Shown one piece after another: positions 26,193 through 35,152 of a stretch of DNA of 43,492 nt. The DNA comes from JADJWR01 sp964509545. GTDB lineage: Bacteria > Pseudomonadota > Gammaproteobacteria > Burkholderiales > Burkholderiaceae_F. The notes under the pieces were generated by a model that was not told where the DNA came from, ran no database searches, and saw only the letters and a program-made list of their open reading frames with translations. The stretch's first letter is position 1; every line of letters begins with the position of its first letter. The position numbers were made by a program, and so were the translations under genes. Location: contig CAZDXQ010000031.1 of assembly GCA_964509545.1 (NCBI GenBank), positions 1-43,492 on the forward strand, in the 5' to 3' direction.

Positions 26193-27269
26193 TTACTTGC
26201 CGGAAACGTTGGCGGCATGCAGCCGGCGGCCGCGCACGCCCGCGGCGAGGCGATCGAGCAGACTGACGCTGTCTTCCCAGCCGAGGCAGGCGTCGGTGAT
26301 CGACTGGCCGTAGACCAGCGGCCTGCCGGGCACCAGGTCCTGCCGGCCACCGACGAGATGGCTCTCGACCATCACGCCGACGATGCGCGCCTCGCCGCCT
26401 TCGAGCTGCGCGGCGATGGCATCGGCCACGGCCAGCTGGTTCTCGTGCTTCTTGCTTGAATTGGCGTGCGAGGCATCGATCATCAGGCGCTGCGCCAGGC
26501 CGTTTTTCGCCAGCTCCTGGCACGCGGCCTCGACGTTCGCGGCATCGAAGTTGGGCAGCCGGCCGCCGCGCAGGATGATGTGGCAGTCCTCGTTGCCCTT
26601 GGTCGAGACGATCGCCGAGTGGCCGCCCTTGGTCACCGACAGGAAATGATGCGGCTGCTGCGCGGCGCGGATCGCCTCAGCGGCGATGCGCACGTTGCCG
26701 TCGGTGCCGTTCTTGAAGCCGACCGGGCACGACAGACCGGAAGCCAGTTCGCGGTGGACCTGGCTTTCGGTCGTGCGGGCGCCGATCGCGCCCCAGCTCA
26801 CCAGATCGGCGATGTACTGCGGCGTGATCATGTCGAGGTACTCGCAACCCGCCGGCAGGCCCAGGGCGTTGATCTCCATCAGCAGCTCGCGCGCCACGCG
26901 CAGCCCGTGGTTGATGCGGAAGCTGCCGTCCAGATCAGGGTCGTTGATCAGGCCCTTCCAGCCGACCGTGGTGCGCGGCTTCTCGAAGTACACGCGCATC
27001 ACGATCTCGAGATCCTCGCCCAGCCGGTCGCGCTCGGCCCTCAGCCTGCGCGCGTAATCGAGGGCCGCCCTGGGATCGTGGATCGAGCAGGGGCCGATCA
27101 CCACGATCAGCCGGTCGTCCATGCCGTGCAGGATGGCGTGCAGTGCCGAGCGCGCGTTGAAGACGACCTGGCCGACCTCCTCGGTACAGGGAAACTCGCG
27201 GATCAGGTGTGCCGGCGGCGACAACTCCTTGATCTCGCGGATGCGCAGGTCGTCGGTCATGTAGCGCAT
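26193..27269 (-). CDS. aroG: 3-deoxy-7-phosphoheptulonate (DAHP) synthase, AroG-like
   Basis: First enzyme of the shikimate pathway, condensing phosphoenolpyruvate with erythrose-4-phosphate; 358 residues, class I alpha. Signatures include VVIGPCSIHD (metal-ligand Cys61), FEKPRTTVGWKGLINDP, DMITPQYIADLVSWGAIGARTTESQ, GLSCPVGFKNGTDG, FLSVTKGGHSAIV and IDASHANSSK. The Ser residues in GLSCPVGF and FLSVTK match positions tied to phenylalanine inhibition in E. coli AroG, suggesting a Phe-sensitive enzyme. GGAG lies 7 nt before ATG 27269; a GTG at 27287 is an alternative. A Phe-rich leader and attenuator lie directly upstream, so expression probably responds to charged tRNA-Phe. Confidence 0.93.
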   Translation of the reverse strand: MRYMTDDLRIREIKELSPPAHLIREFPCTEEVGQVVFNARSALHAILHGMDDRLIVVIGPCSIHDPRAALDYARRLRAERDRLGEDLEIVMRVYFEKPRTTVGWKGLINDPDLDGSFRINHGLRVARELLMEINALGLPAGCEYLDMITPQYIADLVSWGAIGARTTESQVHRELASGLSCPVGFKNGTDGNVRIAAEAIRAAQQPHHFLSVTKGGHSAIVSTKGNEDCHIILRGGRLPNFDAANVEAACQELAKNGLAQRLMIDASHANSSKKHENQLAVADAIAAQLEGGEARIVGVMVESHLVGGRQDLVPGRPLVYGQSITDACLGWEDSVSLLDRLAAGVRGRRLHAANVSGK

Positions 27270-27323
27270 GGGTCTGGCTCCGTCCACGGTGTGCTCCTGT
27301 GTTCTGCTCCGCGCCACCTGGCG

Positions 27324-27356
27324 AAAAAAAACCGCCAGGTGCGAGGCCTGGCGGTT
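27324..27356 (-). terminator. Intrinsic terminator of the aroG attenuator
   Basis: On the minus strand, a perfect 10-bp stem (AACCGCCAGG, loop CCTCGCA, CCTGGCGGTT) ends in eight consecutive U residues. It sits between the leader peptide and the DAHP synthase start, with no other gene to terminate, as expected for an attenuator. Confidence 0.9.
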
Positions 27357-27378
27357 GGGGTCGATTCGGTGGGTTCGT

Positions 27379-27453
27379 CTACGCGCGCCGGTCGACTCTT
27401 TCCGCCAGTGGCCGGAAAAAGCCGTAAAAGAAGAAGAAAAAGCGACGCGACAT
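27379..27453 (-). CDS. Phe-rich leader peptide upstream of DAHP synthase
   Basis: A 24-codon reading frame encodes MSRRFFFFFYGFF followed by RPLAERVDRRA and a TAG stop: seven Phe codons and one Tyr in nine positions. The arrangement matches pheL-type leader peptides, whose translation reports phenylalanyl-tRNA supply. It ends 22 nt before the terminator stem and about 110 nt before the DAHP synthase gene. The ribosome-binding site is weak (CAGGG about 11 nt upstream). The codons mix TTT and TTC. Confidence 0.88.
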   Translation of the reverse strand: MSRRFFFFFYGFFRPLAERVDRRA

Positions 27454-27515
27454 ATCGGTTGATACCCTGACTCGTAGCGGACTGTACCGAATCGATCGCA
27501 CTGCGGCAAGCCGCC

Positions 27516-28196
27516 TCAGAAACGGTAGCGCAGGCCGATGTTGGCCCGATTGTTCAGGCCGGCGCCGTAGAAAGTCTCGGCTTCGCCGGCGGCCTCGGTC
27601 ACCTGATAGCCGCCGAACAGCGACATCGACGGCGACCACAGGTAATTGACCTGCACGCCGAGGTCGAGCGCACGGCCGCGCCCGGTCATCAGTCCGTCGA
27701 GCGCGAAGGCCAGCTTCCAGCGCGGCGACCAGTGGCCGGTGCCGGCCACATGCAGCAGCGGCAGCGCGCCGAAGCTCTGCCGTTCGGCGCCGAGCGGCAC
27801 CGGGCGCAGCCCAACCGAGGTGTCACGCAGGTTCGTCGACAGGCCGAACTTCATCGCCCAGTTGGCCTCCGCAAGCAGCGTGTAGCGGTAGGTCGCCCGC
27901 ACCGGGTCGATGTTCCACCCCGCCATGGCGTCGATGCCGCCGAGCGTCAGCGGCGGCGCGCCGGTGCCGCTGCTGAGTATGCGCAGTTCATGCGCGCCGA
28001 GCCCGGCGGCGGCTTCGAGGCGCAAGGACAGCGACGGCGGCGCCCAGCGTGTGGCCAGCAGCGATTGCTCGGCCTGCGGGTCGCCGACCAGGCCGTACAT
28101 CAGCGGAGTGCTCGTCGACCGGCTTGGCTCCGCTGCAAAGGCCGCGGGCGCAGTGACAAGCACGGCGAGGAAGAACCAACGTGATGGGGTGCGCAT
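27516..28196 (-). CDS. Outer-membrane beta-barrel-like protein
   Basis: Predicted exported protein of 226 residues. A Sec signal peptide (MRTPSRWFFLAVLVTAPAAFA) is followed by alternating polar/hydrophobic strands such as LSLRLEAAAGLG, ATYRYTLLAEANWAMKFGLS, WKLAFALDGLM and ALDLGVQVNYLW, and the C-terminus is an aromatic LRYRF, the usual signal for the Bam machinery. The size suggests an 8-10-stranded barrel. I do not recognise the family. ATG 28196 has GGAG 6 nt upstream. It lies 125 bp downstream of the CdsA-like gene with a hairpin between them, so may be transcribed separately. Confidence 0.7.
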   Translation of the reverse strand: MRTPSRWFFLAVLVTAPAAFAAEPSRSTSTPLMYGLVGDPQAEQSLLATRWAPPSLSLRLEAAAGLGAHELRILSSGTGAPPLTLGGIDAMAGWNIDPVRATYRYTLLAEANWAMKFGLSTNLRDTSVGLRPVPLGAERQSFGALPLLHVAGTGHWSPRWKLAFALDGLMTGRGRALDLGVQVNYLWSPSMSLFGGYQVTEAAGEAETFYGAGLNNRANIGLRYRF

Positions 28197-28245
28197 GACC
28201 TGCTCCTTCCGACCCCTGAACAGCCGCAAGCGTCACGGCTATTTC

Positions 28246-28262
28246 ACGCCGCCGGGCGGCGT
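28246..28262. terminator. Hairpin downstream of the CdsA-like gene
   Basis: Perfect 8-bp arms ACGCCGCC and GGCGGCGT enclose a single central base, so the real loop must open further. It lies between the CdsA-like and beta-barrel genes. There is no U-tract on the minus strand, so termination strength is doubtful. Confidence 0.35.
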
Positions 28263-28321
28263 TTGCCAAGGCTTCGGACGGATGAACTTCGGCCCTGTGG
28301 CGCCGACGACGCGCCGGGGCG

Positions 28322-29266
28322 TCAGGGAACGAAGAAATAGACGGTGACGTGGAAGAACACCGGCGCCGCAAAGGTCAGCCCCTCGAGCCGCTCCAGCGCC
28401 CCGCGCGACAGCGCAACTCCCTGATCCCATTGGCGTTCGCCCAGGCTTCGCTTGACCGAAGCCAGCACCAGCCCGCCCATGAAGCCGGCAAAGACGATGG
28501 TTGTCGCCATCAGCGCCGCTTGCCACCATGTGAAAGGTGTCATCCACCAGAGCAGTGTGCCGGCGACGCTGGCGGCGACGGCGCCGATCAGCACGCCTTC
28601 GCGGCTCTTGTTCGGGTTCGAGCGCAGCGGCGTGCGGCCGAAGCTGGCGCTGGCCATCACGGCGAACAGGTCCGACATCTGCAGCACGAGCAGGAAGTAC
28701 AGCAGCAGCAGCGGCCCGCGGCCCTCGTAGCCGGGCGGCTCGAGCGTGGCGATGGCCGGCGCGTGCGACACGCAGTAGACGCTGAGCATCAGTCCCCACT
28801 GCACCTTGGCCACCCGCTGCAGGTACAACTCGGTGTCCTGCCGCCAGGCCATGATCACCGGCAGGATCAGGAACAGGTAGACCGGGATGAACACGGCGTA
28901 CATGCCGTACCAGCCACTGGCGACCAGCACGTACTGCACCGGGATCACCACATAGAAGGCGACGATCAGCGCGAGGTGATCGGCCGGCTTGATCGGCGTC
29001 AGCGCGACGAACTCGCGCAGGGCGAAGAACGAGGCCAGCGCGAAGATCACTGCCAGCGCGGCTTCGCCAAGGGCAAAGCCGATCGCGAACAGCAGCACGA
29101 TCAGCCACGAGGCATGGATGCGCGAGTTCAGCTGGCCGATCCAGGTGAGCTTGACGGCGTCGGTCGTGCGTATCGTCAGCCACGCCACCAGGCCGCTGGC
29201 GGTGGCGAACAGCAGCACCAGGCCGCCGAGCACGAGCAGGAAGGTCTGCTGCAGGGTCAGTTCCAT
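28322..29266 (-). CDS. Phosphatidate cytidylyltransferase, CdsA family
   Basis: Predicted inner-membrane enzyme making CDP-diacylglycerol from phosphatidate and CTP, 314 residues with eight or so hydrophobic helices. The C-terminal CdsA-type signature is present in altered form: GGLVLASVKRSLGERQWDQ..., SRGALERLEGLTFAAPVFFH. This fits the YnbB-like branch better than housekeeping CdsA, whose motif has more Asp residues. It is 13 bp downstream of the PlsC-like gene; that enzyme would make its substrate, and such pairs are common. Confidence 0.85.
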   Translation of the reverse strand: MELTLQQTFLLVLGGLVLLFATASGLVAWLTIRTTDAVKLTWIGQLNSRIHASWLIVLLFAIGFALGEAALAVIFALASFFALREFVALTPIKPADHLALIVAFYVVIPVQYVLVASGWYGMYAVFIPVYLFLILPVIMAWRQDTELYLQRVAKVQWGLMLSVYCVSHAPAIATLEPPGYEGRGPLLLLYFLLVLQMSDLFAVMASASFGRTPLRSNPNKSREGVLIGAVAASVAGTLLWWMTPFTWWQAALMATTIVFAGFMGGLVLASVKRSLGERQWDQGVALSRGALERLEGLTFAAPVFFHVTVYFFVP

Positions 29267-29279
29267 CGTTGGCCCCGGT

Positions 29280-29894
29280 TCAGCCGGCCAGCGCGACCAC
29301 GGCGTCGCGGGCGCGCTCGAGGAAGCTGTCCTTGGTTTCGCCTTCGATGCGCGCCAGCGGCGCGCCGAAGCGCACCGTGCAGATCGTCGGCACCGGCAGC
29401 AGCGCGCCCTTGGGCATGCTGCGATGGAGGTTCTCGATGTAGACCGGAACCAGCTCCACCGTCGGGAAAGCCGTCGCCAGGTGATACAGCCCGCTGCGGA
29501 ACGGCCCGGGCAGGCGCTGCGGTGTGCGCGTGCCCTCGGGAAAGATGATCAGCGAAAAGCCGTTGTCCAGCGCCTCGCGCAGCGGCTGCAGCGGATCGGC
29601 ATCGGGGTCGTCGCGGGCGCGGTCGATCATCACCACGTTCAGTTCGTCGCGGGCGATGCGGCCGCGAATGCCGCTGCGATCCCAGTAGTCCTTGGCCGCC
29701 ACCGGCCGCGTGTTGGCGCGCAGCTCGCGCGGCAGCGCCGCCCACAATACGACCGTGTCCATGTGGCTGGTGTGATTGGCAAAGTAGATGCGCTGCACCG
29801 CGCTCGGCGCGCAGCCGATCCAGCGCGGATACGCGCCCACCAGCAGGCGCACCAGCCAGACGATCGGAGGCAGGAAGCGGAACGGAATCGGCAT
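29280..29894 (-). CDS. 1-acyl-sn-glycerol-3-phosphate acyltransferase, PlsC family
   Basis: Predicted membrane-associated acyltransferase that makes phosphatidate from lysophosphatidate, 204 residues. The acyltransferase motifs are NHTSHMD (motif I, NHX4D), the block AAKDYWDRSGIRGRIARDELNVVMIDR, FPEGTRTPQ (motif III), and LVPVYIENLHRSMPKG near motif IV. It is the first gene of an operon with the CdsA-like gene, giving two successive steps of phospholipid synthesis. Relatives in this setting often serve as an alternative PlsC. Confidence 0.87.
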   Translation of the reverse strand: MPIPFRFLPPIVWLVRLLVGAYPRWIGCAPSAVQRIYFANHTSHMDTVVLWAALPRELRANTRPVAAKDYWDRSGIRGRIARDELNVVMIDRARDDPDADPLQPLREALDNGFSLIIFPEGTRTPQRLPGPFRSGLYHLATAFPTVELVPVYIENLHRSMPKGALLPVPTICTVRFGAPLARIEGETKDSFLERARDAVVALAG

Positions 29895-29999
29895 TTTCTC
29901 GCCGGCCGCGTCTTCGTGCGCGGCTACTTGAGGGCCGATTATGCCGGCCCGGCGGGATGAGGCCTGATCTTGCGCAAGCCTGCGTGCCGCAGGCCGTGG

Positions 30000-32900
30000 C
30001 TATTCGCGTTCGCCGCGCGAATCGGCGGCAACGGCGGCCGATGCGCTGAACTCGGCGATCAGCTCGAGCAGCGCCTCCTGCGCCACCGGCTTCGTCAGAT
30101 AGCGGACGAAGCCCGCGGCCAGGCCGCGTTCGACCTCGTCGGGCATGGCGTCGGCCGTCACCGCCACCACCGGGATGGCCCGCGTCTGCGGGTGACCGCG
30201 CAGTTTGCGCAGGATGGCGAACCCGTCCATCTTCGGCATGTGGATGTCGAGCAGGATCAGCGCCGGCTGATGACTGCGCGCGACCTCGATCGCTTCGGCG
30301 CCGTCGTCGGTGGTGAACAGCTTCACGTTCGGATAGGCGGCGAGCATGCCGCGCATCACCTCGAGGTTGACCACGTTGTCCTCGACGTAGAGCAGGCGGA
30401 TCGGCTGCCCGGTCAGCGCCGGGCGCGGCACAAGGTGCAGGTCGTGCACGGCAGCGGCTGCCGCCCGCGGCAGATCGATCCAGAACGACGAACCTTGTTC
30501 GGTCACCGACTCGGCGCCGATCCGGGCGTGCATCAGCTCGGCAAGCTGCTTCGACAGCGCCAGCCCGATGCCGGTGCCGTCGATGCCGCGCGCCTCGACG
30601 CCGAGCCGCTCGAACGGCTGGAACAGCGAGTCCAGCTTCTCCGGAGCGATGCCGATACCGGTATCGGTGACGGTCAGGCGCAGGCGGTCGGCCTCGGGCG
30701 CGCTGCACGTCACCGTGATGCGACCGCCATCGGGCCGGTTGAACTTGACGGCATTGGACAGGAAGTTGACCAGGATCTGGCGCAGCCGCGTGCTGTCGAC
30801 GAGGGCCGCCGCGGACTCGTCCAGGCCTGACAGCGCCAGCTGCACGCCGCGCTCCTCGATCAGCGGCTGCACGATGCTCACCGCCTCGCGCACGATGGGC
30901 GCCACCGCCTGCGCCTCGATGCGCAGCGGCAGGCGGCCGACCTCGATGCGCGACAGGTCGAGCAGCTGTTCGATCAGTTCGAGCAGGTGATCGCCGGCGC
31001 GGCGGATTTCCCTCGCCCAGGTGCGCTGCCGCTCGTTCGGGTTCGACAGCTCGAGGATCTGCGCGAAGCCGAGAACGGCATTCAGCGGCGTGCGCAGCTC
31101 ATGGCTCATGCGCGACAGGAATTCGCTCTTGGCCCGGCTCGCCCGCTCGGCGCGCGCGGTCGCCTGCGTCAGTTCGGCCGTTCGCTCGCGCACGCGGCGC
31201 TCCAGCGTCTGCGTCAGGTCGCGCAACGCTTCACGCGCCTGCCGGCTCTCGGTGATATCGACGAACGATCCCATCAGGCACAGCGGCTCGCCCTGGGCGC
31301 CGCGCACCAGCGAGGCGAGCAGCTCGGCGTCGAAGTGCGAGCCGTCGCCGCGCCGCGCGCGCAGTTCGCCGCTCCAGGCGCCGTGTTCGAGCAGCTTGCG
31401 AAGCACTTCGGCGCACTGCTCGGGTTCGACCCAAAAACCGCTGGTCGACGTTCCCAGCACCTGGTCCTCGTCGACGCCCCACATCCGGCAGAACGCAGGA
31501 TTGACATAGGTGACCCGGCCGTCGGTGTCGGCAAGCACGATGCCGGCCAGCGAACTGGCCATCGCCGCTTCCTTGATGCGCAGATTCTCTTCGGACTGCC
31601 TGCGCTCGGAGATGTCGAACCAGGCGCCGACCACCTCCACCGCGACCCCGGCCTGGTCGTGGATCACGCGCAGGCTGTCGCGCACCCAGACGTAGTGCCC
31701 GTCCTTGTGCCGGATCCGGTACTCGTGGGCGTACTGGCCCGCTTTGAGAAGGCGGTCCGTAGCGGCGGCAGCCTCGGCACGGTCGTCGGGGTGAACGTGA
31801 TCGAACCACCAGTCGGGCGCCCGCACCTCGGCCAAGGTGTAGCCGAGGATCCGGCCGATGTTCTCGCTGACTTCGGCCGTTTCGAGGCGGCCGTCGGCGA
31901 GGCGCAGCGAATACAGCACGATCGGGCTGGTCTGCATCAGGTGCTGCAGCCGCTGCACGGTCGAGCGCAACTGCTGCTCGGCGTCGTTGCGCGCGGCGCG
32001 GTCGCGCAGCGCGCGCAGGCCGTAGGCGATGTCGCTGGCCAGTTCGGTCAGGAAGCCGACCTCGCTGGCATCGAAGGCGTCGGGCTCGACGCAGTAGATG
32101 TTCAGCGCGCCGAAGCAGCGGCCATCATCGGCAATCAGGGGCAGGGCGATCGACGACGCATAGCCGCTTTGCCGAGCCGCCTCGCGCCACGGCGCAAAGC
32201 GCGGGTCGGCGCCGATGTCGCAGGCGATCGAGGGGCGACGCTCGCGGATGGCGGTGCCGGTCGGCCCGCGGCCGAACTCGTCGTCTGCCCAGGAGACGCG
32301 GAGGGTGTCGAGGTAGCCCGCATCGAATCCGGCCGCGGCGACCGGCCGCACGCTGCGCGCCGCGTCGTCCTGCGCCATGCCGATCCAGCTCATCCGGTAG
32401 CCGCCGAAATCGATGATCAGCCGGCAGACCTCTTGCAGCAGTTCGGTTTCGTCGCTCGCGCGGACCAGGACCTGGTTGCACTCGGTGAGCGTGCGCAGCG
32501 CGCGGTTGGCGCGCCGCAGTTCGCGCTCGGCACGCCGCTGCTGCGTGACATCGTGGGCCAGCACGAGTTCGGCGCGCCGGCCGTCGATGTCGATCGTGTG
32601 TGAGCTGATCTGCACGTCGATCACGCTGCCGTCGTGGCGGCGGTGCCGCCAGACGCCGGCCCGGTCGGCCTTGCCATCCTCGACGCGCGCCACGTTCTCG
32701 AGTAGACGCGGCACGTCCTGCGGCGGCCGGATATCGGCGATGGTCATCGCCAGGAACTCGTCGCGGCCGTAGCCGTAATGGGCCACGGCGGCGTCGTTGA
32801 CGGCGAGGAAGCGCAGCGTCTGCAGGTCGTACACCCACATCGGATGCGGGTTGGCCTCGAACAGCTCCCGGTAGCGCCGCTCGCTGTCGCGCAGCGCGGC

Positions 32901-34403
32901 CTCCGCCTGCTTGCGCTCGGTGATATCGCGGCCAACCGACTGGAATTCGACAAGATCGCCGGCGGCGCCGAACAGTGGCACGTCGGTCCACAGGAAATGC
33001 CGGACCGAACCGTCGGCGGCGAACACCGGATGCTCGTAGCTGATCGTGCGCGGGTCGGCCGCAAGTTCGGCGATGAAGCGCGCCAGGCCGACCCGCTCTT
33101 CTTCCGGCACGAAATCCAGCCATTTGCGCCCGGTGGCTTCGCGTTCATCGAGCCCGAACATCGAGCGGTAGCCGGCGTTGGTGAACGTGAGCGTCGTGTC
33201 CGGCAGCCAGCGGCAGACGGCGTCGCTCTGCGCCTCGACCATCGCCCGGTAGCGTGCCTCGCTGTCGCGCAGGCGCTGCTCGACGCGCTTGCGCGCGTCG
33301 ATATCCTTGATCGTGCCGACCATGCGCAGCGGCCTGCCCCCGGCATCGCGCGAGATGACGCGGCCGCGTCCCAGCACCCAGTGCCAGTGGCCATCGGCGC
33401 GGCGCAGGCGGTGCTCGCAGGAGAAGACCTCGCTACGCCCCTGCAGATGTTCGTTCAGGGCGCAGAGCACGGTCTCGCGCTCGTCCGGGTGCAGCCGCGA
33501 TTCCCAGCCGGCCAGCGCAGGCGCGAGCGCGTCGGTGCCTTGGCCGAGCAGGCTCGCCCAGCCGCTGCTGTACTCGATGCGGCCGGAGGCGACGTCGTAA
33601 TCCCACAAGGCTTCGCCGGCGGCTGCCATCGCCAGGCGGAAGCGCTCCTCGCTGCGCGCCAGCTCCGCCTCCGATCGGCGCAGTTCGGCGATTGTCCGCT
33701 GCAGCGACGCCGTCATGCCGTTGACGGCGTCGGCGATCGCGTCGAGCGCGTCCGGCCGCCAGCGACCGGTCCGCGGCCTGGCCAGCTGCAGCTGCCCGTG
33801 GCTCGCGGCGCCCGGCTGCAGGCCGCGCACGAACTCGGCGATGCGCGTCAGGTGGCGCGTCACCAGCGCCTGGAACAGCAGCAGCAGGAACGCGGCGACG
33901 AGCAGCGTCTTGATCGCATTGGCGGCCAGCACCAGCAGCAGGCGGTCCCAGATGCGCGCCAGCACGCGATCGACGCTGGCGACGACGTGCAGGTTGCCGA
34001 TGGTCAGCTGCTGGCCGCGATGTTCGCGCAGCAGCGGGATCTGCGTGCTGACCGTGCGCATCGACTGCGCCTGGCCGGCCGACCAGCGCAGCGTGCCGTC
34101 GACGGCGACGCCGATGAACTCGACATCCGGCAGCTGCAGCAGGCCGTCGAGCTGGGTCTGCACCTGTTCGCGGTCCGACACCCACACGCTGTCGACCAGC
34201 GACGGCAGGTAACTGCGACCGATGAAGTCAAAGGCGCGGTTGATCTGCTCGATGTCGCGCCGGTAATCGGCATGCAGTTCGACCGCGGTGATGATCGCCG
34301 TGATCAGCGAACTGAACAGGACCAGTGCCACGATCAGGCGCTTGGCCAGGCCGTTACCGCTGATGACGGCGGCGCGCAGCAAGCCGGTTCGCAACGAACT
34401 CAT
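30000..34403 (-). CDS. Hybrid sensor histidine kinase, 5 PAS and GAF domains
   Basis: Very large membrane-bound hybrid kinase, 1467 residues. Two hydrophobic helices (about 22-42 and 150-178) flank a periplasmic sensor region of roughly 105 residues. Then come PAS domains near 255, 385 and 505, a GAF domain near 650-790 (ELLQEVCRLIIDFGGYRMSWIGMA), two more PAS domains (near 800 and 930), a HisKA dimerisation domain with His1101 in MSHELRTPLNAV, a HATPase domain (NAVKFNRPDGG, DTGIGIAPEKL, GTGIGLALSK) and a receiver domain with Asp1386 in LLDIHMPKMDG. Domain positions are approximate. Its start overlaps the stop of the binding-protein gene (ATGA). The signal and the output regulator are unknown; there is no downstream DNA-binding partner. 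Confidence 0.9.
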   Translation of the reverse strand: MSSLRTGLLRAAVISGNGLAKRLIVALVLFSSLITAIITAVELHADYRRDIEQINRAFDFIGRSYLPSLVDSVWVSDREQVQTQLDGLLQLPDVEFIGVAVDGTLRWSAGQAQSMRTVSTQIPLLREHRGQQLTIGNLHVVASVDRVLARIWDRLLLVLAANAIKTLLVAAFLLLLFQALVTRHLTRIAEFVRGLQPGAASHGQLQLARPRTGRWRPDALDAIADAVNGMTASLQRTIAELRRSEAELARSEERFRLAMAAAGEALWDYDVASGRIEYSSGWASLLGQGTDALAPALAGWESRLHPDERETVLCALNEHLQGRSEVFSCEHRLRRADGHWHWVLGRGRVISRDAGGRPLRMVGTIKDIDARKRVEQRLRDSEARYRAMVEAQSDAVCRWLPDTTLTFTNAGYRSMFGLDEREATGRKWLDFVPEEERVGLARFIAELAADPRTISYEHPVFAADGSVRHFLWTDVPLFGAAGDLVEFQSVGRDITERKQAEAALRDSERRYRELFEANPHPMWVYDLQTLRFLAVNDAAVAHYGYGRDEFLAMTIADIRPPQDVPRLLENVARVEDGKADRAGVWRHRRHDGSVIDVQISSHTIDIDGRRAELVLAHDVTQQRRAERELRRANRALRTLTECNQVLVRASDETELLQEVCRLIIDFGGYRMSWIGMAQDDAARSVRPVAAAGFDAGYLDTLRVSWADDEFGRGPTGTAIRERRPSIACDIGADPRFAPWREAARQSGYASSIALPLIADDGRCFGALNIYCVEPDAFDASEVGFLTELASDIAYGLRALRDRAARNDAEQQLRSTVQRLQHLMQTSPIVLYSLRLADGRLETAEVSENIGRILGYTLAEVRAPDWWFDHVHPDDRAEAAAATDRLLKAGQYAHEYRIRHKDGHYVWVRDSLRVIHDQAGVAVEVVGAWFDISERRQSEENLRIKEAAMASSLAGIVLADTDGRVTYVNPAFCRMWGVDEDQVLGTSTSGFWVEPEQCAEVLRKLLEHGAWSGELRARRGDGSHFDAELLASLVRGAQGEPLCLMGSFVDITESRQAREALRDLTQTLERRVRERTAELTQATARAERASRAKSEFLSRMSHELRTPLNAVLGFAQILELSNPNERQRTWAREIRRAGDHLLELIEQLLDLSRIEVGRLPLRIEAQAVAPIVREAVSIVQPLIEERGVQLALSGLDESAAALVDSTRLRQILVNFLSNAVKFNRPDGGRITVTCSAPEADRLRLTVTDTGIGIAPEKLDSLFQPFERLGVEARGIDGTGIGLALSKQLAELMHARIGAESVTEQGSSFWIDLPRAAAAAVHDLHLVPRPALTGQPIRLLYVEDNVVNLEVMRGMLAAYPNVKLFTTDDGAEAIEVARSHQPALILLDIHMPKMDGFAILRKLRGHPQTRAIPVVAVTADAMPDEVERGLAAGFVRYLTKPVAQEALLELIAEFSASAAVAADSRGERE

Positions 34404-35152
34404 GCCGGATCCAGCGGCGCCAGGATGCGCTGGTGCAGCCGCTGCCAGGTGCCGTCGCGCCGCGCCTCAGCCAGCGCCTCGGCCAGCGGTGAGACCAGCG
34501 CCTGGTGCCGGCGGTGCAGGTAGGTGAACATCGGCACGCGCAGCAGCGGCGGTTCGAGCTCACGCAGCGACAGGCCGGCGCGGCGCGCGAACCACAGGCC
34601 GACCCAGCGGCTGTTCAGGATTACGTCGGCGCGGCCGTTGGCCAGCAGCGCCAGCAGCAGTTCGTTGTCGCGCACGGTGGTGACGTTCGTCGAGCCGGCA
34701 AGCTGCCGTTCGAGGATCTTGTAGCCGGTGATGTGCGCGACGCTGTAGCGGGCGAGGTCGGCCCAGCGCTGCACGTCGACGTCGGCGCGCAGGGTGAAGG
34801 CGACGAAGTCGTTTTCGAGCAGCGGCTGCGGCACCCGCACCAGGTTCGGGTAATCCTTCTCCAAACCCGGCGCGCGGAACATGTCGCCGTCCTCGATTCC
34901 GGCATTGGCATTGACCAGCGCACGCTCCGGCGGCAGCGACAGCACGGCGAGGTCGTGACCGATGCGGCGCAGGGCCTCGCGCAGCAGTTCCTCGGCGAAG
35001 CCGGGGCCGTTTGTCGTCGTGGTGAAAGGTTCGCGCGCGCCGGTGGCCAGCGTCAGCCGCGGCTGCGCCGCGTGCGCTAGAGCCGGCGTGGCCGCGAACA
35101 AGCCAAGGCCGATCAGCGCACGGCGCCGCTGGCTCAAGGTGTCTTGGGTCAA
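34400..35152 (-). CDS. Periplasmic solute-binding protein, SBP_bac_3-like
   Basis: Predicted exported binding protein of 250 residues, extracellular-solute-binding family 3. The N-terminus carries RRRALIGLGLFAATPALAHA, an export signal with a twin-arginine look. The mature part starts LTLATGAREPFTTT, then GPGFAEELLREALRRIGHDLAVLSLPPERAL, and DVQRWADLARYSVAHITGYKI and VDVQ/ADVILNSRWVG-type segments follow. The 4-bp overlap with the hybrid kinase suggests that it is a periplasmic partner that presents a ligand to that sensor and not a transport protein; no ABC permease or ATPase is present nearby. The ligand is unknown. Confidence 0.82.
   Translation of the reverse strand: MTQDTLSQRRRALIGLGLFAATPALAHAAQPRLTLATGAREPFTTTTNGPGFAEELLREALRRIGHDLAVLSLPPERALVNANAGIEDGDMFRAPGLEKDYPNLVRVPQPLLENDFVAFTLRADVDVQRWADLARYSVAHITGYKILERQLAGSTNVTTVRDNELLLALLANGRADVILNSRWVGLWFARRAGLSLRELEPPLLRVPMFTYLHRRHQALVSPLAEALAEARRDGTWQRLHQRILAPLDPA

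Larger units (their letters stand above)
27324..27453 (-). promoter_or_regulatory. Phenylalanine-responsive transcription attenuator
   Basis: All classical elements can be read on the minus strand. Segment 1/2: TTTCCG (27413-27418) can pair with CGGAAA (27399-27404) inside the leader reading frame, right after the Phe codons. Segment 2/3: CTGGCGG (27402-27408) is complementary to CCGCCAG in the 5' arm of the terminator (27347-27356), giving an antiterminator of 7 bp. Segment 3/4 is the terminator itself. Ribosome stalling at the Phe codons would free segment 2 and allow read-through. This is inferred from sequence; pairing energies were not computed. Confidence 0.8.

Noticed and set aside
30987..34523. 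Long open frames on the plus strand opposite the hybrid kinase
   Set aside because: They are arginine/histidine-rich shadows of the kinase coding strand, caused by high GC, with no recognisable motif.
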